From Atkinsonella hypoxylon (taxonomy: Eukaryota > Ascomycota > Sordariomycetes > Hypocreales > Clavicipitaceae): a stretch of 64,000 bases of DNA. Both the position numbers and the translations under genes were made by a program. The notes beneath the pieces are model-generated. The model was not told the origin of the DNA, did not search any database, and was given only the letters and a program-made list of their open reading frames with translations. The stretch is from the NCBI GenBank assembly GCA_000729835.1, contig JFHB01000056.1:62001-126000 (forward strand), read 5' to 3'. Numbering within the stretch: position 1 is the stretch's first letter; each line of letters opens with the position of its first letter. Below, piece after piece: positions 1 through 11,942 of this stretch.

Positions 1-2959
1 TCAGAAACGGCCGCAAGTGGAGCACATGGAGCTCGAGAGCCCAATGAACAACATTGAAAGCAACAACAAAGTTGCTTTTTTTTAATGAGCGACAAATGCG
101 AAGTACAACCACCCTTCTGAAGCTCTGGATGGTTAGGCGAAAGTCAAAACCATATCAATGGGAAACGACGATTTGACATCTCGGTACGAGCGATTGCGCT
201 AGTGAGGCTCACGCACTTCCACTCATTCTCCGCTCAACGTGGAAGCGGATATACACAACATACATACGGAGCACATACGGACTCAGCATGTATAATACGT
301 ACGAGTACTCCGCAATTCCGACTTTAATGAAATATTGAGGACCCTAACTTAGTGCTCCACGTAACACCCTGACAGTTCCAGGGTTTTTGGGTAAGGAAAA
401 CTGTGGCACAAAAAAAGCCTAACTGTCATGGTCCGTAACGTGCTTATCAACCCGATCTTAGCCGAGTATGATATCTATGCAAGGGTGTACGGTAACGCGC
501 ATGATTGGTCATGCATGCAGCTTACCAACAGAATCTGATTCTGTCCGTTACACGGTTCAGGTTCCATTGTCGTCGCTTACAGCGTAGTCTTCAGCTACCC
601 TGACATCAAGGATGGAAAAACAGACACATCAACTTCACATATTGACAAAGATGGACCCTGAAAGTTCTGAAGATCCATTTGAAGAATGTGCAATCTCGCT
701 GAAATAGGTAGCGCCATATGTCGTGGAACAAAACCAACCCGCTCTCAATACACCTCTTGAAGCAATAGGGGAGGTTGACATCGCGCGACCCTCTAGCCAT
801 GCGGTTACCACAACCAAACCGTCTGTCCCAATAACGTTCCTCTTCTTCGCGACATCGCACCAGAAGCGTTGCAAGCCCCATGTCAACCGGAGGAAGCATC
901 CCACTATGCAACAGGGTCAGCGATGGATTCAAAGTTCAGTGGGGAATGCCATATTTCCAATTTTTTTTTTGGTGAAGGCATGACCGGAATCAAATCCCTC
1001 GAGTTCCAGGGTAGCAGTATATTTTCTGCCTGGGGTAGCGATAACGATGTCACCGAATCCGGATCTGGATCATGCAATCTGTGACAGGTTGATGACTCGC
1101 ATCGTGGGTGGTATTGCGACAGGGTTGCCGCGGGCCGAAGCTTGGACGTGACATTCTTAAAACAGTTCCCGGAACTTCGGCATATCAAACGGACATGGGA
1201 GTATCGTCTGGCGAGGTGGCGTGGATGGCGGCTATAGTTGCTCAGAGAGACGCACACTAGGATGAGTACCCATCACGTTCTCGTGCGCCGTCAGAGTTTC
1301 AAGAGCACAGCTAGTGAGCCAGGGGCGTTGATGACTTTCAGCGCTTTACCACTTAGTTTGAGATGGAAGGTTGGAAGCAACAATGGAAGAGCCAAAAGCG
1401 GACCGGGACATGTATCAAATTGAACGCGCCAAGGAATTCGACAACGACTCTGAGTAGGACTTGACTAGCCTTGTGCCCTCTCAGCCAGTCTCGTCAAGGC
1501 CATGATATCGGGTGGGTGGCTATCAGACCCTTGCTTTGAATCGGCAGTCGTTAAAGCCAGTCAGGCAAGCCCCGGCTATACATAACTAGGTGATGATATC
1601 CAATGCCAAGACACCCCTTGAGGAGGGGATTCGTGTCTACCAGGATGAGCAAATGCGTCAGTTGAGCGTCATCCCTTTGCTATGTATCGCTACTTCTCTT
1701 CCAGTACGCGGAGGGGCAACAAGAGAAATAAGTAACACTCCTCGTCTTGTTGGAAGTCGTGCTGACCCAGCCCTCTTCAGTGCTCCATTCAGGAACTCCA
1801 TCTCCAGAAGCAGACTTTGAACATAAATGTCAGATGTCGAGCTTCTAAGGAAATGCAGGAGGTCCCTCTCATTTTCCCCTCAAGTGACAGCTCGAAATAG
1901 CGCTTCTACAACGTGCTATGAAGGGCAAATTTGGAGATTAGTGGAAACAGACTGTCCTGAACTGTTTGCCTGGAGCTCCTGGTAGAGGAGACCCGAGTCC
2001 CAGCCTCGTCTCCAAGCAATTGTCAGCTGGAAGGCTAGGCAGAAGATCTGCCCATTCCTTCTTGCGTCTGTCGGACGCTTATGCGACGCGCACTCTAGCT
2101 CGAAACCAAGAGTTTCATGACTTTCGAGATGGCATTGGGCAACAGGTTCCTATGGCGAGGACTATAAGCTCATTGAGCAGAGTGGAGAATGGAAAAAGGA
2201 ACCATATCAGTACATACCATGACGTATTTTGTATGGTGACTTGGCGGCAGGATATCTTTTTTTTCTTCTTCAACGCACACATCGTAGCGTAGTCATTTGC
2301 CCGTCCTTGACAGATTCAACGGATTGAGGGACCTGTTCCCTGCCTCCATGTCCACCAACTCGCCTCTTACCTCAGAAAATCTGTCGTCATAAGGAGGTGG
2401 CCGGTCCAGCAGAGTCGTTAGTCTGGAGGTCCCTGAAAATTGTGTTGTGTCTGAGGCTGTCCGGACTTTGCGAGTAGGATCAAGCAGCCTGGCGCATCGC
2501 CAAAACGCACCCGTCGCAAGTTCCCTAACAAGTCGTAGCAGCAAGCACGCAAATCCACACCTCATAAGCCTAAGCATGCCATTCTGAAACGCATAGAGGC
2601 TGCTGCAATCCTATCTTTTATCTAGCGATCGCTATTGCAGTGAATTGTCTTGCGCAGAAAGTAACTGAGCCTCTTATGTGACGGCTTAATGGATGATACA
2701 TCCGACTTGTCAGATGAATTGTTCCTGTGAGAATTACCATCGCTTGTAACATCACATGTCGTGGACTAGGCATTCAGTACAGCGTATTTCTGTACCCGTA
2801 AAGAGCTCTATTCAGGAATAGAAGCTGGAGCAGGATCATTCATGTGCAGATTAACTTGCAGCGATACCTGCGTTTGACAACTCGAGAGGCATTTCAAGCA
2901 ATGCTACGACTCATCAGCTTACATCTTGAGTGTGCCAAACGTTGCGGAAGACCACTTAC
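1..2959. other. gene-poor left end, no supportable gene
   Basis: Short open frames on both strands overlap each other and show no recognisable family, no convincing splice structure and no conserved motif. The stretch lies directly beside a decayed D-lactate dehydrogenase relic and an inverted-repeat element. It therefore reads as accessory DNA that may contain further unrecognisable gene remains, for example around 600-1260, where both strands carry open frames of about 100 codons. I could not assign any of it. Confidence 0.5.
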
Positions 2960-3380
2960 CTTCTTACCTAGCCCGATTCCATGTCCTCCCTGCAGCACAC
3001 GTTGGTATGAAAAGAGTAGCATATTGTAGATAGACCCTGGCACGCACCGAAACTGTTCCTTCCATGGCGATTGCATCCTCGACCATCCGGTTGACGCAAT
3101 CCTCGACAGCCTTCTTCTGCTCTGGAATATTCGGATTGTACATGATCATCTGGTGGAAGTTCCCATCGCCCATATGACCGATAATGCTGTTGAAGAGGCC
3201 GAGCCTGCTGGCTCTTTCTTTGCAGATTTCTGTGCCACAGACCACAGAGCCTCCATTTGCTCATTTGTATTTGCGAACTCGAATGTGTGTTGCAGTCGAA
3301 TGACTTGGCCACGGCTCGAACAGCTTGTATGTTGTCCTTTACCATGCCCTCCGTACCCGAAAATCTACACGGGGCGCAGG
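2960..3380 (-). pseudogene. D-lactate dehydrogenase (cytochrome) C-terminal relic
   Basis: Three frames on the minus strand together give the C-terminal half of an FAD-linked D-lactate dehydrogenase (DLD1-type). Near 3360 lies the RFSGTEG-like stretch. Near 3290 are codons resembling FEFANTNEQMEALW, in another frame after a frameshift in the DCNT codons. At 3110-3215 is GLFNSIIGHMGDGNFHQ followed by MYNP, in a third frame. An intact-looking intron (2990-3047, GTGCGT..CTGCAG) joins GTVS to GGHGIGLGKK, ending at a second donor at 2959. In the family this last block is normally GEHGIG, so a conserved acid is Gly here. About 30 residues expected between the ALW and GLF blocks are missing. No N-terminal FAD-binding domain is found nearby. 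The functional enzyme oxidises D-lactate at the inner mitochondrial membrane; this copy is dead. Confidence 0.85.
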
Positions 3381-4051
3381 ACCAGAATCAGCTTGCGTGT
3401 TTTTGAACGAGCCATTTATCAGAGGTGACATTTGCGACCTTACTTTATAAAGAGCGTCGGTTGTTCACTCCACAGATCTACCAGCAGTACATGCCTAGCG
3501 CGCCAACCTGGTGCCTGGTGACACTGACCAGCCTGTCATGGATTGTATGACAGTTCCTAGCTCTTACGTAGAGTCCTAACCTTATGTCTGTACTGTCTGT
3601 CATACAAGAGTTTTGACTCTTACAAGCCGTCACCAGGAACCGGATTGGAAGTCGCTGTAGCGCATTAAAGGCTTGATTCAAGGAAATAAATTCGCAGTCA
3701 TAGATAGATCAAGCTATAAGGAGCTAATTAACGCAAGAATGAGGCCTCTAGTGATGAAATGAATGTTATGGCAATGTTGTCAAATTTAATGCAATATATG
3801 TAAGAATCACAGGTTAAGGCCAGGTAAAACCAGTAGTATGCAAGCTGCAATATTGACTAAAGCTTGCCTTTACTAAGTTGTGTGGCCAGCGTGCGCACAC
3901 ATTTATAGCGGGCGGCGTAAGAGAAACATTAGGTGTACTTTTGGGTAGAGATCGCCTAAAAAGTGACCTTATCGGCGTTATTTGTTTTCTGCAGTCGTGT
4001 GCCGACCCACTAATTGAAATTCGGATCTAGCTACCTGGGTACTGCTATCGC
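3381..4051. other. intergenic, nothing identified
   Basis: No gene is visible. The sequence becomes progressively A+T-richer towards the inverted-repeat element at 4052. Confidence 0.5.
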
Positions 4052-4560
4052 GAGTAGCTAAATACGCAGTAGCGGTTTTTTAATCACGCAGTAGGAGCTA
4101 AGCCCGAAACGGAAGAGATATCTTTCAACCTATTTTTCTGTATAAAGTAACCTTACTAAGTTTGCACGCATTCCACACTAATTTTTTTATATCCCTTTAT
4201 ATATCTTAAGATAATAATAATCAGCGATTTTACTCAATAGGTCCTGTATCTTAAGCTATACGTAATTTTGGCCCTAGGCTAAGTTCTTTATCTTCTTAAC
4301 TAAATTATAAAGCAGGCTTTAGCTAGTCCTAAGATAGGTTTATTATAAGTCTTAATAGAAGCTCTATATTATTAAAAGAGGCTAAAATAGGCTGAAAAAC
4401 GCAGTTTCTCTCGTTGTGTGCACATTAATAACGCCCTAAGTATGCCCACTAACGCGGGAGGTACCTTTACGCAGAAGATGTGTAGGAAGGTATCTCTTCC
4501 GTTTCGGGCTTAGCTCCTACTGCATGATTAAAAAAACCGCTACTGCGTGTTTAGCTACTC
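4052..4560. mobile_element. MITE-like element with long terminal inverted repeats, RIP-like decay
   Basis: Positions 4052-4121 and 4491-4560 are inverted copies of about 70 bp, starting GAGTAGCTAAA. They carry only a few C/T differences and one length change in a T run. The inverted homology continues inward for about 40 bp (4121-4165 against 4446-4490). There the left copy differs from the right mostly by C-to-T changes on that strand, the pattern repeat-induced point mutation leaves. The 320-bp core is very A+T-rich and has no coding frame. I see no convincing target-site duplication (flanks ...tatcgc and ccaaca...). It is most likely a non-autonomous DNA transposon; a TA-targeting Tc1/mariner or pogo relative is possible but unproven. 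Its right end lies about 330 bp before the MED16 start codon. Confidence 0.85.
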
Positions 4561-4890
4561 CCAACATTTTGCCGTCCCGCCGTCCCGTCGTTGCGCGTTG
4601 CCTGCCTCACTGAAACCACCGCTATCACCACCACCAGCGTTGAACATTGAACCAACCGGCTCTCTAGCTTGTTGCCTCTGGTGAGGTTCACCTTCACACT
4701 GACAACTTCCGGAGATTTGGGCCGCCGGCTCGATGTCCTTCTGATGACTTCGATTTTGTAAACTCTTCTTTTTTTTTTTGTCCATCTTTGACCACTTCTA
4801 TAATTTCTGCGCATTCAATCTTGACCACACATCTATCCTGCGAGCTTGTTAGGCGGATGATCCACGCGTTCGCATGAATCCGCCGCATCA

Positions 4891-7800
4891 ATGACCGCCG
4901 AGAAGATGCCCCTCATTCTGGATAATGCTATGCAAGTGGACCTGAATAATGTCGACGACTTGTTTGGAGACAGTGTCCCCCTACAGCTTCCCGTTAGATC
5001 ACAGAGCAAGCAGCTTCAACAGCGCCTGGATGAGCTCAGAAATCGCGGATGTTGCCAGTATGCTCTGCCGACCTTTGACTGTTTGCGCTTCACCGAGTCG
5101 TTCACTGACCTTTCTGCAGAGCGATAGCATGGTCAAGGTCAGGCACTATAGCTTCGTTGACACCAGATGGACAGAGTCTCGAGTTCAGATTTTTGAGATG
5201 TCACCCCAGGAACGGGACGTGGGATCTCAGTGAGGCCACGACTTGCGACCTCGTCAAGGGAACACCCGCCATTCCTCTGGTTCACCTAGAATGGGGTACC
5301 ACGAATACTCCAGAACTAGCCGTGATAGATGCCGCCGGAAGAGTTGCCATCTTGAGCTTTAGTATTTCACTGAATCATCCCTTTGCCACAACGAAGTGGG
5401 AGACGGATCCTGTTGATGACCTTCATGGTATCTCGGGTTGTTACTGGCTCCCGGTTGCTCCATCAAACCAGCAGGTAGCCTTCTTCTTCTCCCTTATGCA
5501 CTTGTATTCCTTGCAAAGCAACTAAATGTTTCCAGAAACCCTTCAATGTCATGTACGGTCCCGCCAACAAACACGGAAATATGTATCATTATGAGAGCTC
5601 ATTTGTACATGCACTTGGGCCTTGTCATCCACATTCTGCAAAAAGTGCTCTTTTCTGCATCACCATGAACGGCATATTGAAAATGTATTGGTCTCAGAAT
5701 AATGGGCGCATAGAAGAGACAACGGTGGAGTTAGAGAGCGTCAACACAACCGACGAGCTGGTGACCCATGCTGCTTTCTCATCAGACAAGAGTAAGTTCT
5801 CCTTTATGTATCTCAATTTCTGAAACCTCAAGGACATACATATAGCACCGTCAAGTACTAATTCATTTCAGAGTATCTGCTTGCTGTCATGGCAACGACT
5901 TCAAGCCAGTTGAAGCTTCTTAAACTTGAAATACAATGGGGTGGTCCTGGTTCATCATCAGAAAAAAACGCGATGCCACAGAATGCTCGTTTGAACCCGG
6001 CATTGGTTGAGACACACGTTGCTTCGGTAAACTGGCTTTGTACAAGCCCAAATGATGTAAATCATGACGGCTCGAACGCGGAGCTTTCCTTTGTCGAAAT
6101 ACTGCCTTCTGTTACGGATAGTACCGGCTCGGGTACTGTTCCACCGATGATTCTTACAATCAGGTCGCGGTCCGCTAGTGAGGGTCATTTCCAGGCTGCT
6201 CAAAGTATTTTGGACAGATGGGAGGCCGTTGAATCCAAACCAACTCTGGACCCTGCCTTTGAACAACTGGGAAATCGCAGGAATAGCATCTCATCAGAAC
6301 CATTGAGCACCACGAAACTCAAAAAGTTGGACTCGATTGTTATCAACAAAGTCGTCATTGGCGTGCAAATCATTCATTACGGCAAGACCTTGGTCTTGAC
6401 CATGTCTGATGGTTCTCTGGAGTATCGAGATCGGCTCACCTTCGAAGAGGTTTTCGCAAGCCAAGATCTTACCAAGATTATGACTCTACGACAAGCAGGA
6501 TGGACATTCTCTGATGACGGGCCATGTATGTCCCAGTTACTAGCTCCTTGGGCCAGCTGTAATACAGAGTCATGACTAACAGCTTTTAGGTCATCAAGCT
6601 GCTGTGTCTCCCACGTGCTGTTCGATGGCACAACTCGGAGATGATGGTAAGGTCCGTTGGAACAAGCTCCAATTTGCTACGGGAGACATTGGGAATTCCT
6701 CACAAGACCGTAAGGAGCCATACAGACAATGGAATTATATATCAGAACACTGTGACTCTAACAACATGCAGCGTATTATTCTGCTACAATTGCGGCCATC
6801 TCCGTTACGGCCTCATCGGCCATGTGGCATCAAAATAACTATGACGATCTACTTGCTGTAGTTCATCCAGTCGCTTCTAAGAAGAGTGAGTCATCGTAAA
6901 ACACATGGAAAGTAGATGCCGCTTCATTGCTAATCTCCATCAGAATTCATGCACGATTGGGTCAGTGAGCTGATCCGCATACTAAAAGTCCAGGTGGACT
7001 ATTCGGATGAGACGCACCACGACGCTCTTATGAGGAACTTGCCGCTTCAGTTTTGTCTCAGCATTCTGAATAGCCTGGGCTTTAGAGGCGAGTCGCATAA
7101 GAGGACTTTCCAGAGCAAATTCGCCATGCTTGACTTAAATATGCGCAACATCGTTATCCTCATCACTCTCGCCGGCAACACTCCATTGAACATACGCGAA
7201 AAGATGAGCCCATTAGATGAGCACGGTAAGTCCTTGCTCTAGTACCAGACACAGAATTCACTTATACGCACACGAAGCTAATTTTTTAATGATAAGAGGT
7301 TGTGGATGCCTTGGCCGGTTGCGCCAAGTGGTCTGTTGATCTCCTCTCATGGCTCGTGGACAACCTATTCGCACTGATGAATGACGAAGAGTTCAAGCAG
7401 CGATGCGCCCAGCAACGATTCAATGAGTTGAACGCCTATTTGCACCAGAAGAATGACGTGTCATTGCATCTGCTTCTCTCGTCCTCAAGTCGGAGCTTCT
7501 TGTCAGCCATCTGCCGCAGAATCGGTCTGCTCGACGTCATCAGTAGCAAGGCCGTGGCTTTTTACAAAACACAGGCATCGGGAGACACACCGAGTGGGGG
7601 CAAAGCCCTCAATCCACAGCTACAAAATGCTTATTACAAAATGCAAAAGGCAACATCAGCGAGCATCATCAAAGTGGCCGAGTTCGAGAAACTACTCAAT
7701 GTCTTAACTCAAGACGTCAAACAAGCCTATGCAATATATCTTCCTCAATTGGTGAAAAAGCAGCCCAATGCGCCGCAGGGCAAGCAGCTGGACATTGCTA

Positions 7801-8210
7801 TCAAGACGACTCAGATCCAATTCGAGGTATCGATGCTCCTGTCTGGGTCTCCGCCCCCTGCATTCATACCTGTTATCAAGAAGTTCTTTGGGATAGACCT
7901 GCCTGCTTTCCGCAGTCTGAACGATCCTGCAAAGCTATTCTTCGCGGATTTTGAACTCTTGGGCGTACAGGATGATCCAGCTAGTCTGGCTGCCAGGGGG
8001 CGCGACGGCGTGTACGTGGATTTGTTCAAGAGGGTGACGTTGCAGAGGAGGCGCGATGGCAACAGATGGAGACGGTGCGCAAGATGCGCGTCTGTAATGG
8101 AGGATATATTTAGCAGCCGGCCTGGGTATGCATTCGTGCTTGCCCAACAACGCAAGTGCTCTTGTGGTGGTAATTGGGCGCTGCTACCCAAGGGGAGATT
8201 CTTGCTGTGA
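4891..8210 (+). CDS. MED16: Mediator complex subunit 16 (MED16/Sin4)
   Basis: Fungal MED16 (Sin4) is a tail-module subunit of Mediator that couples activators to RNA polymerase II in the nucleus. The model has eight exons: 4891-5057, 5120-5474, 5536-5791, 5872-6525, 6590-6709, 6772-6885, 6944-7225 and 7297-8210. All introns are GT-AG, 58-80 nt, and together give 953 codons in frame, close to the family length. The N-terminus (MPLILDNAMQVDLNNVDDLF) and the adjoining block with AIAWSRSGTIASLTPDG match the fungal MED16 N-terminal WD40-like region. The C-terminus has paired cysteines, RCARC near residue 909 and CSCGGNW near 936, as in the family. The start at 4891 is the first in-frame ATG; a second Met lies six codons on. 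A transposon relic lies in its upstream region and the polymerase tail of the neighbour is unrelated. Identification is by remembered family resemblance. Confidence 0.9.
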
Positions 8211-9273
8211 TTTCTTTTGTCCTTTGGAATAACGCTTGGCGCTCAGGTATTTTTGGTGTGGTAACTTTGGGGCTTCTTGTTTTTATTCATGCTACATGCT
8301 GATGTGGCGTCAAGTGAGGGAGCGGTGTTGTGTTGTTCAGAGTAGACTGTTATCCTGTCAAGTACCATTCATTGTCTTGATAGTCTCGTTTATCAAGCGC
8401 TTGCCAGCAGCCAACGAGCTGATCATGAGCTACATTCCCTCCCTATCTGATGTGACCTGAAAGAACTGTTGTTCGGCGCATGGACGACGAGGCGTCACGT
8501 GCCGCGAGGCGATCAAGGACTCTCCTTTCCAAAGTAATGAAGCTTACATTAACCAGGGAATCCAACGGTGGCTGAATAACGACAAAGTTCATCGCTACGG
8601 CGAGCCTAGGGTAACATGCTGTCAGGCTCGTCTGTTTGGGTTGAACCTTGATCGAGATTCTCCATGGTTCAGGGAAGACGCACATGACGATAAGCGTGAC
8701 GAAGCTCCAATTGGACGCGGCAATACTCCGTTCTACATTCCCGACCAATCTTGTGTCTCAGAGTCTGTTAACGCACGATGTGCTTTTGCGTTTCGAGTTG
8801 GCGCGAGCCACTTATCATGAGCCATTCAGGATCAACTGTGGCTGCATGCGCGCATTCCACGAAGTATGCATTGCAAATGCATGTTTTAGCTTAACGAGGA
8901 GGCAACTCTATTCTGTTATTCCTACGGGGAACGCGGTTATAGAGCAATGGAGATGGTGCTTTTCGTGGCTAGACGCTCGATAATGCCCAATGCCGAGTGA
9001 CATACGAGCTACAACCAATGACTTCCAGATTCAGATATCAGGCTAGCATACAATTTCTCTGGAAATGAAAGCTTTCAATGTTTGTTGTGGATGTAAGCTA
9101 TGAGCTTGAGAATCAATGTCGAAGAAGAAAGTTGTGCTGCTGAAGCCAAAGGGAGATGTGATACTCCGTTGTGGCGATGGGAATAGACAGGAAGCAAGGG
9201 GGAACTGTCAAGCACATGGAATATGTATGCATGCAGAGCGGGAGCCTGTGGGGGCATATCCATTCCATGGAAG

Positions 9274-9304
9274 GAGGGGGGAGGGGGGAGGGGGGAGGGG
9301 GGGG
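9274..9304 (+). repeat. G-rich microsatellite, potential G-quadruplex
   Basis: Four or more runs of six to eight G separated by single A residues, that is (GGGGGGA)n, on the plus strand. This spacing satisfies the usual G-quadruplex pattern of four G-tracts with short loops. It lies about 1.1 kb past the MED16 stop, with no gene on either side within 1 kb. Confidence 0.8.
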
Positions 9305-11600
9305 ATTGGTTAAAAAGAAACTTTGGATTAATGCAGGAATGATGCGGATTTTGATGGCAGGGTGGCGCCAAAAGAAAAGAAAAAAGACAGGAAAAAGGGG
9401 GGAGACTTGAGAAATTGCTGTGGACATTTTTGTTTTTGTTTTTATTTTAATTTTAATTTTTCAACGGGCAAGGCGCTGATCGATTAGAAGTCAATTAATG
9501 ACATGGATATTGCTTGCTCTTATTTCATTAGATGACGCTTTGCTCGTAGTAGGGCTTGGGCTTTGAAGATACGGAGTCCAAGCTGTTCGTAAAGAAAGAA
9601 GAAAGACGTGCAGCGGCTAGCGTGTGTGATGCATGAACCGGGGCTAAAACGGGCGGCTGAGTGAAGAGAATGTGATGCCATCGCATCTGCATAGAGGATT
9701 GGGCCAGGAAGGAAATACTATCACCATCACCAACCATTAGTGCACGGCCGCCCTGCCTAGGCGCCCACGAGTTCATGGAATTTCCTCTGAACCCTGCCCT
9801 GTTCATTTGCTCGCAGCCATGTGCTGTCTGGTTCCAATGCCGACTAGTGGTGCCGTCGGCGCTAACTAACTAATGAATGACTCGACTGGTAGCCGAGCCA
9901 ATCCGAGGAACTTGAACCGTAAGGGCGGGGACAGTCTAATGCGGAAGTCACTCGGGTGATACTTCCTTTCCTATAGTAGAAGTGAAGTACCTACCTGTAA
10001 GCACTTATCCCAAGGCCCGCCAATCGATTGCTTGGAGTCTTGACTAGATGGTTTCCAAATGCTTCCAAGTATTCTCTGTAGCTGCATGTTTGCGTACTCG
10101 TTTGCCTTTTGAGCACTTGAAGGGACTCCTTGCTTGGTACCCTAGGTGCCAGGTAGGTACCCCCGGGGGCAACCATACTTTCCAGAACAGAGCAACACCG
10201 AGGGCCAAAGCGGTGTCGCTGAATTGCTCAATGGGGAACAAAATGGTGGACCTCGCCCGTGCCAAGGCTAAATTACGATACGATGCATTGATGCATCTGG
10301 TCAGGAATGTACGAATAGACCTTGGTCCGTAAAATATCCTCAAACGACGTTGGGTTTTTCAGTCATGTTTGAAACGGCGGGGAAAACGTTTGCAACAGTT
10401 TGATCGCCTAGGTTTTGTTCACTTCTGATGGATGAGTTTGAAACAAACCCGTTGGGAACGTTCTAGCGCAGTCGAGCTCTCTGGTTCTGACGAGTCACCG
10501 GCCCGCGATGGATTGAAGGAAGGAGGTACAGACGTGCTACTGCTAGGTGATATGGAGACGCTATTCCCGTGACGTGTATCTTTCAGGTCCTCGGTGTGAC
10601 GGTAGGTATCCAGGTACCTAAGGTATGTGCATCGGTGCATAACTCTCCGCCATGCCGCTGGACTTAATCTGTACTATGGTTACGGTATAAAGACGACTGG
10701 ACCGTGAGATGAAAATAGATTTTGAGTTACCTGCACTCGGCGGCTACGGACTTGACCCTGGCATCCGAGTTAAGTTGGGATCAGCGGGGATTTCCTGTGA
10801 CTCTCCTCCGTACGGGGTACAATGGGCAATCAGAGGGTGCCATCCCCGCCTATCGTTCCTGTCGTTCCTGTCGTTCCTGGCGCTAGCTCAGGTACACACC
10901 ACACGTGCAGACGCAGCAAAGTGCCCGGAAGGAAGGAGCCAAGGGGTCAGGGGGGGGGGGCAGGGAGGCCAGGAGGGGACAGGGGCGCGGCGGTGTGGCT
11001 TGACATTGGCCAAGGGCCAGGCTACCCACGGACCATTCATCCCAACTTCTTTTATTAGTGTGAACTGGTCTGGTCCTGTGCGGTCTCCATCTCAATGCTA
11101 TCCCAAGGGTACTTTATACGGAGTTGACTGATCCGTATGTCTAGCTTGAGGATTGATGCCAGTACGGACGGCAATGGATTGCTGAAACATGGAGTACTCC
11201 CTCCGTATGCTAAAGTCAGTGCTACGGTACAGATCAATCTTGTTCGTGAGATGGGCAAAGTTGGGCAGCAGGCACGCGACATCAGTTACACATGAACCTT
11301 ACGGAGTACAGGGCGGCAATGTTGCTCTACTCGAGCGAACCGCCCGGCTCAATGACGGAAGAACCTTGTCGGAAGAACATGACTCCCTGTTGACTCCCTT
11401 GTTGAGTGCAATTTAGCCCATCCCTATTACGACGTCTTGCTTGTCGACTGTTGGACTGGGCTTGACCGAAAAGGGGTCAGCCCCCTCCCTGCTGCTGGCT
11501 AAGCCGCTTTGCGACCTCCACGCGCCCGCGCATGCCAAACACGCCTAGAAGACGCCTTGAGCCCCCACATTCACGACGATTTCGAGTGCCCCCACAACCG

Positions 11601-11640
11601 TCAAGCCCAGTTGAGCCCAGTTGAGCCCAGTTGAGCCCAG
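11601..11640 (+). repeat. 10-bp tandem repeat, four copies
   Basis: Four consecutive units: TCAAGCCCAG followed by three exact TTGAGCCCAG copies. It sits about 300 bp upstream of the coiled-coil gene start, so it is in its promoter or leader. Confidence 0.85.
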
Positions 11641-11942
11641 TTACCCAGGCGCCTACCTACCCGCCTAATAAACTCACCTGAGTATTTGACCAGGTACCCC
11701 GGTCTCTTCCTTACCCCGTCGCCTCTGTTGTGGCTGGCTCTGTCTCTTTTGGCTTGGTCTTTCATCCCTCACCGTTGACGGTCCCAATGTCCGCCCGCGA
11801 CCTTGCCTTTTCTTTCTTCTCCTTTCGTCTATTTGCCGAGAACGAAATGCATCCCTTTTCATGGCCAGTTTAATGACCCTTCGTTAAGACATTGTTGTTG
11901 CTTTGGTGATCTTGATCACATTCTCATGCCCGACTGCCCAAG

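Larger units (their letters stand above)
8211..11942. other. 3.7-kb intergenic region with G-rich and tandem repeats
   Basis: No gene is supportable. Open frames of up to 140 codons exist (for example 10709-11131), but they overlap G-rich or repetitive DNA, lack family features and have no splice-linked continuation. The region contains the G-run at 9274-9304, a second G-run near 10949 and a 10-bp repeat at 11601-11640. The last 300 bp are pyrimidine-rich and probably hold the promoter and 5' leader of the coiled-coil gene. Confidence 0.55.

Noticed and set aside
10709..11131. 140-codon plus-strand frame
   Set aside because: Crosses a G-run and has no recognisable domain; a minus-strand frame of similar quality overlaps it.
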